The translations under genes were made by a program, and so were the position numbers. Positions 60,701 through 64,000 of a stretch of 64,000 nucleotides of DNA are shown here, one piece after another. The notes beneath the pieces were generated by a model. The model saw nothing but the letters and a program-made list of their open reading frames with translations, had not been told where the DNA came from and did no database searches. Position 1 is the first letter of the stretch; each line of letters begins with the position of its first letter. The stretch comes from Conchocele bisecta (Eukaryota > Mollusca > Bivalvia > Lucinida > Thyasiridae): contig CM055279.1 in the NCBI GenBank assembly GCA_029237695.1, positions 25,051,919 to 25,115,918 of the forward strand, given 5' to 3'.

Positions 60701-63466
60701 AAAAGCAATAATCTTGTCGATAATATTAAATTAAAATAAAATTTAAGAATAAGCCTTCTTTTTATTTCGTCAAATTTGGTCAAATATTGATTTTATCACG
60801 GAAAATTGATTTCTCCATGGGAATTTAACATGGGTGAAAAGGAGGTAGAGTAGCTGTGGGAGGAGTTAACAAACGAACACTTTAGGAAATTGACTCTGAA
60901 ACCTGGCTAGCTTGGAAATGATCTAAGAAAACAAAAGTTACATTTTGAAAATCGGTCGAGTATTTCTGAAAATCTAAAAAATGTCCACAATGTTAAATCC
61001 CCATAGACATCTTCACTACGGGGATTTAACATGGGGAAATTGTTTTTTCGTAATAAAATCAATATCGGACCAAATTTCACAAAATAAAAAGAAGGCATTT
61101 AGCATTATCAAAAAAAGAAAACGTTTTTGCATTGTTTATATAGCCGTAAAATGTGGGCAGCTTTCGTGAAACATACAGTAGTACATGTAATTGATTTTCC
61201 CTTCCCTTGGTGAGTCAGGCCCATTGTGCTCTTAAACTTAACTACATAGTTTATTGATATACCTCTCTTTTTAAAAACTCTTCATAACATTTACTCTTCA
61301 AGTACCTATATTTACACCAATCTCTATGACCTTTGTTGATGCACATTGCAAGCCCGTACGCAGGAATAAATTTAGGGGGGGGGGGTGCGTTATCGACGGC
61401 GCGAAGGGCTAAACATTGTTTTTTTGCACATTCACGGACAGACCTCGGCAGATTCACCAATTCACCGCTAAATAACTGGAATGTATTTTGATATGTTAAT
61501 TTTACAACCCATTCCAATCATCACAAAATGATTTTCAGACTAGTCCATTTATGAACATGAGGTGTTTTTGTTCTCAAAATTATGAACATTACTTGCAAAA
61601 TGTGCAGATCCTGATGAGACGGCTCGTCACGAGCCGGCTCATCTGGGTCTACACTTTTTGCCAATACCACTATACAGGCCTGTGTTGTTGAACGGGTTAA
61701 GGGGGTGCGTACGCACCCGTCGAACCCCCTCTGCGTGCGGGCATGCACACTGTCACATACATGATGGATAGTCTTGTAAATTCGTGACTGAACTTGAGCA
61801 ATAACTTGAGGATCAACAACGGTGTTACTATTGGCGGCGTTTGTCGGTTGGACGTCAAAGTGATAAATCCCACAATTATAGGGTTAACTGTATTGTAATT
61901 TTGAAATTTGCGGCGTATATCAGAAAATGATAGGTCGGAAAATCTGTTGAATGGCGACGCGCTAGCGGAGCCATTAAACATGTTTTCCGACCTATCATTT
62001 TCTGATATACGCCGCAAATTTCAAAATTACAATGCGGTTAACCTATTTCTAATTCACTCCTTTACTACTGGCGTAGGAATACATATTTAAATAATGATAT
62101 ACCTGTAATGTATGGCCATCAGTTAATCAGATTGCGTGATATTTATAGAGTGCATTAGAATCTAACTTCAATGGTGCCACTGAAGTTGTTCTGAGGCAAG
62201 TTTCCAGTGAGCTGCAAGTTCGGTAACCCATTTATAAGACTGGCCAATATTAACAAACATGACGTTTGCTGTGTCACTCCGTGTGTCCACCTATCCCTAT
62301 ATACGTGTTATCACTGCATGTAACATATTTTATGACATCAATATAATTTGGAGTGTACTTGTAGCATATTTCAACATAATTGCAAAGTATACTTATCTTG
62401 CTAAGTAGACTTTGAGGGAGACATTTTAATTTTAAGGATAAATTTATTAATTTGTATTATACTGAATGTATTGCATTCCATTTTGGCTGTGATAATGTAA
62501 TATATTCAGTATGATAATTCTGCATACTTTTAATCATCAAATATAATAATACAGTCGTTAGTTTTATATGAAATAATGCATTTCTGGAAAAATAGATGAT
62601 TACTCCGTCAACTTAACATTAGCTAGATAAATATGCTTAGTAATTTTGGTGAAATGGGCTACTGGTCAATTGCATATTAGGTTGACTGAATGCGTAGTGG
62701 ACCTTTTACATTTTTGTAGTTACTAGTAGCCATGGTAACTGTTTGAAGTGTAGTATTATACACGTATCTGATATCGTAGTATTCGATTTCCAGGATAATC
62801 ATTTTAATATAGATTTTGTTAACGCTGAAAGATGTGGAACATTTTTTGCATTAATTTAGTAATTCTTGTCAATGCTCACTTAGCAAGTAAAATCTCGTAT
62901 TTGCGCATTAAATGTACTTCATACGAACTTAAGGTGCATGCTCACGTGGTTATAACAACAACAACAGTGGCTGAAAGTGTTTAAATCTTGAAAGTATTAT
63001 TTGATATTTTTCTTAATATGAAACGGATTTTGATGAAATATGGCCAGCAAACGCGTCTTCATGAGCTGCATTTTGTGGTGTTACGTAATAAGGACACTAT
63101 AACTGAATAAGTACTTTGCATCAGATGGATTCTGGAAAGTTCAGTACTTGTTGTTGTTGTTAGTACCACGTGATCAGACACCTTGAAACTGCATAAATTA
63201 CAATTTGCAAGACACAGTCAACGAACAAAAATTCCCCGAACAATACTGATAAAATCACAGTTCTGGAACATTTTGACTGCGCCTTGTTGTTAATTTGTGA
63301 TCACGCATGCGTGTTGTAGGCGATGCAATCCGAGGAGGCGCTACTCCACTTCCTGGATATGGAGAACGCGGCGTTCGGTTTACAATTCAAGGACGCATGG
63401 AAGGACAACGAAAAGGATGAGCAGCAGAATTTCTTGGTATACACGGGCGTGAAGCAACCGAAATAT
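30373..63466 (+). CDS. CNBD2-like cyclic-nucleotide-binding-domain protein, nine exons, 3' end outside window
   Basis: Spliced CDS joined from nine exons: 30373-30746, 38731-39484, 45378-45447, 46884-46964, 48894-48987, 50370-50594, 51662-51867, 52770-52945 and 63320-63466. Junction phases are 2,2,... in order 2,0,1,1,2,2,1,0, and every donor/acceptor pair matches, giving 709 codons without a stop. Two cyclic-nucleotide-binding-like folds are visible: residues about 206-336 (YYIINGAVEV strand, GEYLGLV turn, FIRIDRKRF exit helix) and about 365-465 (YPANRVLLAQGE, YLSIVMTG, FGEECIL, LFKL). The tail is disordered and rich in Ser, Pro and Arg. Two such domains with long low-complexity flanks suggest CNBD2; mouse CNBD2 (CRIS) is known as a cAMP-binding protein needed for sperm flagellar bending. 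A sperm role here is inference. Alternatives are another multi-CNBD protein or a PKA-regulatory-like protein; no kinase or channel segment is present. Confidence 0.75.
30815..31135. repeat. 21-bp tandem repeat with an orientation switch, in intron 1
   Basis: Unit GGGAACGAATTGTTAATTCGT in about twelve copies. The first three read in the opposite direction, with the switch at about 30880. Both strands stay open (heptads ERIVNSW on +, NNSFPRI on -) only because 21 is a multiple of 3. Confidence 0.85.
31394..31618. repeat. Family E palindrome
   Basis: ACAGTGAAACCTCTCTAAAC hairpin at 31394-31468, then the distal end ATGAAGAGGTTCCATTGTA at about 31598. Confidence 0.75.
31668..32020 (-). repeat. 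Composite B tail + C + B, reversed
   Basis: Mirror image of 26904-27346: B end, C hairpin, shortened second palindrome, then CAACACCTACAAATGGCTGT to GTTGACGGGATAAA. Confidence 0.8.
32021..32587. other. No feature recognised
   Basis: AT-rich intronic sequence; a 96-codon frame at 32188 has no coding character. Confidence 0.4.
32588..32683 (+). repeat. 48-bp exact direct duplication
   Basis: GAATGGCGAACGGTGTAGTC to CTCAGCTGGG occurs twice back to back. Confidence 0.85.
32708..32820. repeat. Family N palindrome
   Basis: GTTGCTCAAAGCCTCTGTTA with TTAACAGACTGTTAAAT hairpin; nested version at 38371-38672. Confidence 0.82.
32907..33062 (+). repeat. Family D1 left half
   Basis: CTGTCTGTTTCACGAAAGCT through ATTTCGTGAAATTTGGTC, ending at TTACGAAAAATTG. 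Confidence 0.75.
33175..33350 (+). repeat. CGCACC/GCGCGACAT-type repeat
   Basis: TCGCTTGCGGACAACGCGAT and GCCGCGGCCATCTAGT match 55746-55922. Confidence 0.55.
33530..34345. repeat. Large palindrome with a family A MITE in one arm
   Basis: CAGTATATAAATGGTTCGAT pairs with 34320-34342; CACTGCAGTAAAGAGAACAC (33655) pairs with 33845-33870. The right arm is interrupted by A at 33984-34293. Confidence 0.78.
33984..34293 (+). mobile_element. Family A MITE
   Basis: CAGTAGCCTATTTCACCAAC to TTGGTGAAATATGCTACTG. Confidence 0.88.
34422..34652. repeat. Family H palindrome
   Basis: GCCCGTTTCACTAAATTTCG to CGAAGTTTAGTGAAACGGG. Confidence 0.82.
34653..35169. other. Decayed TTAA-1 fragment; otherwise nothing recognised
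   Basis: 34830-34925 keeps GTCGTCTGCT, TTTTGACAGCACTTGAGAAT and CAGCAGACGG but lacks the second arm. Confidence 0.45.
35170..35690. repeat. Family D2 palindromic element
   Basis: CTGTCTGTTCCACGTTTTGC / GCAGAAAAACGTGGAACAGA inverted over about 150 bp; inner AATTTAACATGGGGGCTAAA is shared with D1. Confidence 0.82.
35915..36285. repeat. Two decayed family A fragments
   Basis: AGTAGCCGATTTCACCAAAA at 35916 and GTAGCCTATTTCACGAAAAT at 36175 start two copies that have lost their central palindromes. Confidence 0.6.
36484..36830. repeat. Family F palindrome
   Basis: GGAATGAATGGCCTTTTTGT and TCGCGGGAATACTGGACGAG are inverted at 36765-36830; copies at 50920, 56408 and 57290. Confidence 0.82.
36898..37264. 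repeat. AACGGCCACCTCTCTACAAC palindrome with nested TTAA-1
   Basis: Outer ends CAGTCGAACCTCCCCGAACG and GGCCGTTGTAGAGAGGTTGC are inverted. 36996-37190 is TTAA-1 with its TTTTGACAGCACTTTAGAAT palindrome. Confidence 0.75.
37640..38162. repeat. Family O palindromic element
   Basis: TTAAAGGTGCATGCCCACTA to TTGGCATGTACCTTTAAA; shares CCACCAGTTCTAAAAATTAC with 43070-43525. Confidence 0.8.
38371..38672. repeat. Family N palindrome within another N palindrome
   Basis: Outer arms GCCCAGTTGCTCAAAGCC / GGCTTTGAGCAACTGGGC enclose inner arms GGTCCGGTTGTTCAAAACAT / TGTTTTGAACAACCGGGC. It ends 58 bp before exon 2. Confidence 0.85.
38731..39484 (+). CDS. Exon 2: first CNBD-like domain
   Basis: The longest open frame in the window. 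The acceptor TTTTGCTATCAG ends at 38730 and the donor GTAAGT starts at 39485 (phase 0). It encodes residues 125-376. After a charged lead-in (residues 127-200) comes a CNBD-like fold: NYKAFAYVP, YYIINGAVEVTYD, THGTGEYLGLV and QFIRIDRKRF. The Gly-Glu turn resembles a phosphate-binding cassette but has no clear Arg, so this copy may not bind nucleotide. The internal ATG at 38735 could serve as an alternative start. A palindromic element (family N) ends 58 bp before the acceptor. Confidence 0.9.
39485..40261. other. Intron 2 start with a foldback at 39705-39880
   Basis: TACAATTTATTCCACTACCA pairs with 39848-39878. TGACGTCA occurs twice at 39600-39620. Otherwise nothing recognised. Confidence 0.55.
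40245..40700. repeat. ATCGCCGG-type repeat interrupted by family B
   Basis: The host matches 25195-25480. Family B (reversed) occupies about 40262-40535, ending TATTACGGGATA. Confidence 0.65.
41000..41558 (-). repeat. Composite: family C hairpin plus family A MITE, inverted copy of 29303-29835
   Basis: AAACTTTTTAGGGGGGAAAA, C hairpin at 41072-41133, linker GGTTATCGCTTCAGTAGCC, then A to 41558. Confidence 0.82.
41563..41885. repeat. Family M palindromic element
   Basis: AGCTCCAGATAAAGTGCGTA to CTTATCTGGAGCTC; inner CAGCTGCAAAAAGCA pairs with TGCTTTTTGCAGCTC. Confidence 0.78.
42000..42358. repeat. M-like end with a nested small hairpin
   Basis: 42134-42194 is the TTTCATTAGAATTGTCTC hairpin (relative of 1975-2042). 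ATTATCTGGAGCC at 42341 resembles a family M end. Confidence 0.5.
42452..42642. repeat. Unclassified palindrome
   Basis: CCTTATCTCATCGCCGGTTG at the left and GGCGATGCGATAAGG at the right are inverted, with paired GATATTGATTTCG / CGAAATCAATA inside. Confidence 0.65.
42863..43072. mobile_element. TTAA-1 MITE, full copy
   Basis: TTAACCCTTAAAAGGCGGG and CGGTAAGGGTTAA; palindrome centred at about 42966. Confidence 0.8.
43070..43525. repeat. Family O palindromic element
   Basis: AAAGGTACATGCCCACTCAG to AGTGGGAATGTACCTTTAAA, directly abutting TTAA-1. Confidence 0.8.
43575..44392. repeat. Family D2 interrupted by a family A MITE
   Basis: D2 at 43575-43902 and from about 44180; A at 43903-44178 with its right end lost. 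Confidence 0.75.
44695..45347. repeat. Family G palindrome carrying a 5'-truncated S1
   Basis: G ends TATGATCACGTGGTACTAAC and GTTGTAACCACGTGATCATG. S1 at 44760-45027 is flanked by GTATTCTT and GTATTATT (7 of 8 identical), marking retroposition into G. Confidence 0.8.
45378..45447 (+). CDS. Exon 3: start of second CNBD
   Basis: A 70-nt exon with acceptor GCTATTTTCAG and donor GTGTGT (phase 1). It encodes residues 377-399, DYPANRVLLAQGEITEYLS onward, which match the opening beta strands of a CNBD (the 'P..R.L..QGE....Y.I..G' pattern). It was found only by extending the phase-0 donor of exon 2. It lies between a family-G palindrome ending at about 45347 and a family-D2 palindrome starting at about 45553. 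Confidence 0.87.
45553..46125. repeat. Family D2 palindromic element
   Basis: CTGTCTGTTCCACGTTTTTC to AAAACGTGGAACAGACAG, about 100 bp after exon 3. Confidence 0.82.
46126..46394. other. Intron 3, nothing recognised
   Basis: No repeat family or coding frame recognised. Confidence 0.4.
46395..46803 (-). repeat. Composite B tail + C + B
   Basis: Same order as 31668-32020. The C hairpin has lost its central GAACCGTCTCG and keeps ACCACTGTTCAAATGAGTGG. Confidence 0.82.
46884..46964 (+). CDS. Exon 4: middle of second CNBD
   Basis: An 81-nt exon between acceptor TGTTTATTTCCAG and donor GTAATC, phase 1 in and 1 out. It encodes residues 401-426, the strands between the first hairpin and the phosphate-binding cassette (QSYREIYIPEAGTEVLFYL). 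The donor has a non-consensus +4/+5, so it is the weakest donor among the internal exons. A composite B/C palindrome ends about 80 bp upstream. Confidence 0.85.
46965..47404. other. Start of intron 4, nothing recognised
   Basis: AT-rich, no matched repeat. Confidence 0.4.
47405..47985. repeat. Family D1 palindromic element, full copy
   Basis: ATAGTCTGTTTCACGAAAGC inverted at the right; central hairpin CATAGACATCTTCACTCCGT. Confidence 0.85.
47986..48464. other. Intron 4, nothing recognised
   Basis: A small palindrome GACGTCAATATGGAAAAATATTGACGTC lies around 48214-48241; nothing else. Confidence 0.4.
48465..48865. repeat. Family G palindromic element
   Basis: GTATGATCACGTGGTACTAA to ATAACCACCTGATCATGCAC; central arms GGCGCATCAAACGCGTCTTG. 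It ends about 29 bp before exon 5. Confidence 0.82.
48894..48987 (+). CDS. Exon 5: phosphate-binding cassette of second CNBD
   Basis: A 94-nt exon (acceptor ATATATATTGCAG, donor GTACGT, phase 1 in and 2 out). It encodes residues 427-457: DDIFGEECILDKKPSMCTIA and the following strand LFKLH. FGE at 430-432 aligns with the FGE/GE of canonical cassettes, but where these carry Pro-Arg-Ala-Ala this protein has Pro-Ser-Met-Cys (440-443), so the phosphate-binding Arg is missing. A family-G palindrome ends about 29 bp before the acceptor. Confidence 0.87.
49296..49480 (+). repeat. ATACCCCAACC-type GTCC-rich repeat
   Basis: TATACCCCAACCATACGAAG followed by GGCGTCCGTCGG and ATTATCTCTGCAACCGTAAG. Confidence 0.5.
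49503..49985 (+). repeat. Family B, then half of family C
   Basis: B at 49503-49805. 49855-49950 keeps only the left flank and arm of C (ATGTTGTTACCACTCATTTTA) and jumps into a B end. Confidence 0.75.
50090..50332. repeat. Family D2, short palindrome
   Basis: CATTAAACACATTAAATCTA arms pair around a short loop at about 50200. It ends about 38 bp upstream of exon 6. Confidence 0.78.
50370..50594 (+). CDS. Exon 6: C-terminal helices after second CNBD
   Basis: A 225-nt exon, acceptor CATCTGTCCTACAG, donor GTTAGT, phase 2 in and out. It encodes residues 459-532, starting SAFQMVNRDRLAKFVDEDRH and ending PPTKQ. It is strongly charged and probably helical, with Lys/Arg-rich stretches, then turns into a Pro-rich linker. 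It completes the CNBD exit helix begun in exon 5 (LFKLHKSAFQ). A D2 palindrome ends about 38 bp upstream of the acceptor. Confidence 0.9.
50676..50768 (+). repeat. 22-bp tandem repeat, four copies
   Basis: Unit near GACCGGTCAATAGTTCCGCGT, starting about 80 bp after exon 6. Confidence 0.8.
50920..51290. repeat. Family F palindrome plus shared right part
   Basis: GGAATGAATGGTCTTTTTTT hairpin centred at about 50995, then GTTCGGCGTGGGAGTTTTCT and GCTAGGGAATTGTGTAAATA. Confidence 0.8.
51360..51630 (-). repeat. Family I element
   Basis: TTTATTTATCAGGTAAC to GGTTACCTGATAAATGT; contains TGACGTCATTCGGTAACGTC. Reversed relative to 57605-58005. It ends about 30 bp before exon 7. Confidence 0.78.
51662..51867 (+). 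CDS. Exon 7: basic Pro/Arg-rich tail
   Basis: A 206-nt exon, acceptor TTGTTATTTTCACAG, donor GTAAGT, phase 2 in and 1 out. It encodes residues 534-601. It begins QQFTENLYRFMQKG, then becomes disordered, with Arg clusters (PRRRTPGSRQRP) resembling basophilic kinase sites, and ends in an acidic ENGEGENAQEPQT. A second AG four bases downstream of the acceptor would shift the frame, so the upstream AG is chosen. A family-I element ends about 30 bp upstream. Confidence 0.86.
52120..52548 (+). repeat. Composite B + C + B tail
   Basis: Same order as at 26904-27346, including the GAGCCTTGCCGGATATTTTT second tail. Confidence 0.85.
52770..52945 (+). CDS. Exon 8: Pro/Thr-rich disordered tail
   Basis: A 176-nt GC-rich exon, acceptor TTTTAATTATTGTACAG, donor GTACGA, phase 1 in and 0 out. 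It encodes residues 602-660. The reading PADLATAPLTPLTLDPGQEQ is followed by NRRTSRTLMTP, whose Arg-Arg-Thr-Ser fits a PKA-type site (inference), and by EKARQIEQQYIK, a short amphipathic helix. Intron 8 then runs 10.4 kb. Confidence 0.86.
52946..53459. other. Start of intron 8, nothing recognised
   Basis: 53160-53290 has a decayed open stretch without splice sites that fit the gene. Confidence 0.4.
53460..53806 (-). repeat. Family B, with a 40-bp insertion
   Basis: ATAGTAGGTGACTGCCGTGA to CACTGTGTTGAGGGGATAAA; non-family sequence at 53665-53705. Confidence 0.75.
53807..54218. other. Repeat-poor intronic sequence
   Basis: No repeat family matched. It precedes the candidate microexon at 54219. 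Confidence 0.4.
54219..54257 (+). CDS. Candidate 39-nt microexon in intron 8
   Basis: Flanked by ...CAATAACAG and GTACAT. With the acceptor at 54218 it is phase 0 in and out (RFRRKMPAEVLSK) and fits directly between exons 8 and 9. With the AG two bases later (start 54221) it becomes phase 0 to 1 (IPTKNAGRSLVQ), fitting the next candidate exon. It sits in otherwise repeat-poor sequence. No transcript evidence is available. Confidence 0.35.
54375..54460. repeat. Family C hairpin, diverged
   Basis: ACCACTCATTTGAATCGCCT inverted to AGGCGATTCAAATGACTGGT. Confidence 0.75.
54597..54645 (+). CDS. Candidate 49-nt exon whose donor lies in a hairpin
   Basis: Acceptor CTTCCATCGCACAG, donor GTAAGT. Entered in phase 1 it reads EPSSQVKKLGPVPVTK and leaves in phase 2, so a further exon would be needed before exon 9. 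It matches in phase with the 54221 start of the preceding candidate. Its 3' part and donor are copied in reverse by the arm at 54677-54738. It could equally be chance. Confidence 0.3.
54606..54738. repeat. 62-bp inverted repeat over a candidate exon and donor
   Basis: Left arm 54606-54673, right arm 54677-54738, 3-nt loop. The arms are identical except for a 6-bp direct repeat (CCTGTG) extra in the left arm. Confidence 0.9.
55040..55990 (+). repeat. Direct repeats of molluscan GTCC/CVV type
   Basis: TTTCGTGTTTAAGTCCATTT and CACAGCTTCATAA.CAAGGGGTGCC recur about 185 bp apart (55120, 55313). ACTATATCTCTGCAACTGCTTC recurs at 55530 and 55685. 55746-55922 matches 33175-33350. Confidence 0.65.
55991..56407. 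other. Intron 8, nothing recognised
   Basis: No repeat or coding frame matched. Confidence 0.4.
56408..56768. repeat. Family F palindrome, full copy
   Basis: GTGGAATTTATCGGGGTATA arms centred at about 56490, right part to TTGTGCTGGAATTATT. Confidence 0.82.
56769..57114. other. Possible weak foldback; nothing else
   Basis: GTTGACTACTATCAACTATGTGG near 57007 is partly complementary to 57090-57115. Confidence 0.4.
57115..57545. repeat. D1 left part fused to reversed family F part
   Basis: 57115-57290 is D1; 57290-57545 reads F's right part backwards (CAATTCCCTAACATTTGATT to GGCCATTCATTCCTATAA). The junction is a tandem of CCCCATGTTAAATCCCCATA. Confidence 0.75.
57605..58005 (+). repeat. Family I element
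   Basis: GTAACCTGCCCTGCATTGAC, TGACGTCACGTGACGTTACC, then the CTTGATATCAAGTTTATCAG / ATAAACTTGATATCAAA palindrome. Confidence 0.78.
58111..58140 (+). CDS. Candidate 30-nt microexon in intron 8
   Basis: A strong T-rich acceptor (CATTATTTTCAG) and donor GTAAAC bracket 30 nt, which in phase 0 read HETFTGSVTQ. It can be included or skipped between exons 8 and 9 without changing frame. Phase 1 meets a stop. It lies in non-repetitive sequence just after a family-I palindrome. Confidence 0.33.
58141..58468. other. Intron 8, nothing recognised
   Basis: No repeat family or coding frame matched. Confidence 0.4.
58466..58713 (+). mobile_element. TTAA-2 MITE, full copy
   Basis: TTAACCCTTTCAACCCTAAG to TTCAAAGGGTTAA, palindrome GGCTCGCTACGAGCC. 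Best-preserved copy. Confidence 0.85.
58714..59204. other. Intron 8, nothing recognised
   Basis: A 69-codon frame at 58832 is AT-driven and lacks support. Confidence 0.4.
59205..59600 (+). repeat. Family J element
   Basis: CCATGGGCTGTTGCGTTTAC through GGGCGTTTGCATTATGAAAT, with the hairpin arm shortened compared with 20045. Confidence 0.7.
59678..60072. repeat. Family G palindromic element, full copy
   Basis: AAGGTGCATGATCACGTGGT to GTACCACGTGATCATACACC; the centre has GATTTCCGTGTCAGAGACAC. Confidence 0.85.
60085..60500. repeat. Unclassified palindrome and partial family J
   Basis: 60095-60235 has paired ATTATCGTCT / GCGATAATTG ends. 60325-60450 matches J (CTTTACGTCGTTTTGGCC, TAATGACGTCAAA). 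Confidence 0.5.
60650..61175. repeat. Family D1 palindromic element
   Basis: TTTCACGAAAGCTGCCCAAA inverted to GGGCAGCTTTCGTGAAAC. Confidence 0.82.
61370..61745. repeat. GGGGGTGCGT repeat interrupted by TTAA-2
   Basis: Left GTACGCAGGAATAAATTTAG plus poly(G), right GGGGTGCGTACGCACCCGTC. TTAA-2 lies at about 61478-61701 and lacks its left end. Confidence 0.65.
61884..62041. repeat. Perfect 51-bp inverted repeat flanked by GTTAAC
   Basis: Arms 61892-61942 and 61983-62033 are exact complements around a 40-bp loop; GGTTAAC lies outside both arms. Confidence 0.9.
62042..62365. other. Intron 8, nothing recognised
   Basis: No repeat or coding frame matched. Confidence 0.4.
62366..62664 (+). mobile_element. 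Family A MITE, diverged
   Basis: GTAGCATATTTCAACATAAT to TTTTGGTGAAATGGGCTAC; half of the central palindrome is deleted. Confidence 0.75.
62930..63187. repeat. Family G element, centre deleted
   Basis: AAGGTGCATGCTCACGTGGT to GTACCACGTGATCAGACACC without the middle hairpin. It ends about 130 bp before exon 9. Confidence 0.75.
63320..63466 (+). CDS. Exon 9: last exon in window, gene continues to the right
   Basis: Acceptor GTGTTGTAG, phase 0 in. It encodes residues 661-709, AMQSEEALLHFLDMENAAFG and a charged, Gln-rich continuation. Two donors keep phase 0: GTAAGG at 63467 (chosen, stronger) and GTATAC at 63437, ten codons shorter. The chosen donor lies inside a 25-bp inverted repeat. No stop codon or poly(A) signal is reached, so the 3' end lies beyond position 64000. 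Confidence 0.75.
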
Positions 63467-63517
63467 GTAAGGGGTCCATGGGTTGCCCCTGTACCCCTTA
63501 CATAGTTTGGTTGCTTC
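63451..63517. repeat. Inverted repeat over exon 9 donor
   Basis: Arms 63451-63475 and 63493-63517 match at 23 of 25 positions with a 17-nt loop. The left arm holds the last 16 coding bases and the GTAAGG donor. Confidence 0.85.
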
Positions 63518-64000
63518 ATATTGCTAGTCAGGTTTTGATTTATAGAAGCCAAATTCTGCATTCGTTTATGTTTTGACAACAACTAGTTCCTGGGCGAAGA
63601 GGTTTTGTCAATGTAAGCCACGTATTTATGAAAATTGGCATATTACAATATGTTTTGTCGTTACTTGACTGTGTTTGCTTAGCAGGGCATTTGAATAATG
63701 TAATTTCAGTTAATTCATGAACTGAAAATAGCTATCGCGGACCTCATTTATATAAACAAAATCTTGCTCTCTCCAAAAAAAAGGGATTGAACCTCCATTG
63801 ACGACGCCTTTGGTATGAACTACTGTAGGATAATCTTGCCCAGATGTCAACGTTTCTGAATATCTATTGGCAATCTCAACTCGCACTCAAACAGTTTGAA
63901 TAGCTGAGCCTGAGCTGTAGTACATCCCGGACTCAATGAATCAAACTGCGTGACTTAAAGTGCAATATTCAAGTATTTTGAACTCAAGAAATTGGCCAAT
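63518..64000. other. Start of intron 9, nothing recognised
   Basis: No exon with a fitting phase and no repeat family recognised up to the window edge. Confidence 0.4.

Overview
The window looks like intron-rich, AT-rich invertebrate nuclear DNA, most likely from a bivalve mollusc. This rests on one gene split by GT-AG introns, on GTCCGTCCG-rich repeats and on short retroposons ending in (AAAC)n or (CACT)n, all common in molluscan genomes. Species and genus are inference. There are no prokaryotic operons, no viral genes, no transposase or reverse transcriptase ORF and no recognisable tRNA or rRNA.

One protein-coding gene is supported, on the + strand, beginning near 30.3 kb and running off the right edge. 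I join nine exons (30373-30746, 38731-39484, 45378-45447, 46884-46964, 48894-48987, 50370-50594, 51662-51867, 52770-52945, 63320-63466). All eight junctions keep the reading frame and use GT-AG sites, giving 709 codons with no stop. The product has a disordered basic N-terminus, two cyclic-nucleotide-binding-like domains (about residues 206-336 and 365-465), a charged helical stretch and a long disordered Ser/Pro/Arg tail. The best family guess is CNBD2 (cyclic nucleotide-binding domain-containing protein 2), a sperm protein in mammals. Three candidate microexons lie in the 10.4-kb intron 8.

Positions 1-30 kb hold no convincing gene. They and all the large introns are filled by about twenty families of short palindromic (foldback/MITE-like) elements, labelled A to Q here, two TTAA-flanked piggyBac-like families (TTAA-1, TTAA-2), a hAT-like MITE with 8-bp target duplications, retroposons S1/S2 with target-site duplications, and several tandem repeats. 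Elements are nested in one another up to three deep (15.0-16.7 kb, 22.7-23.1 kb, 36.3-37.3 kb).

The most interesting signals are palindromes ending 29-80 bp upstream of six of the eight 3' splice sites, hairpins that copy an exon/5'-splice-site junction back on itself (63451-63517, 54606-54738), a missing phosphate-binding arginine in the second cyclic-nucleotide domain, and composite palindromes that recur as units. Most remaining short ORFs are shadows of palindromes or tandem repeats.
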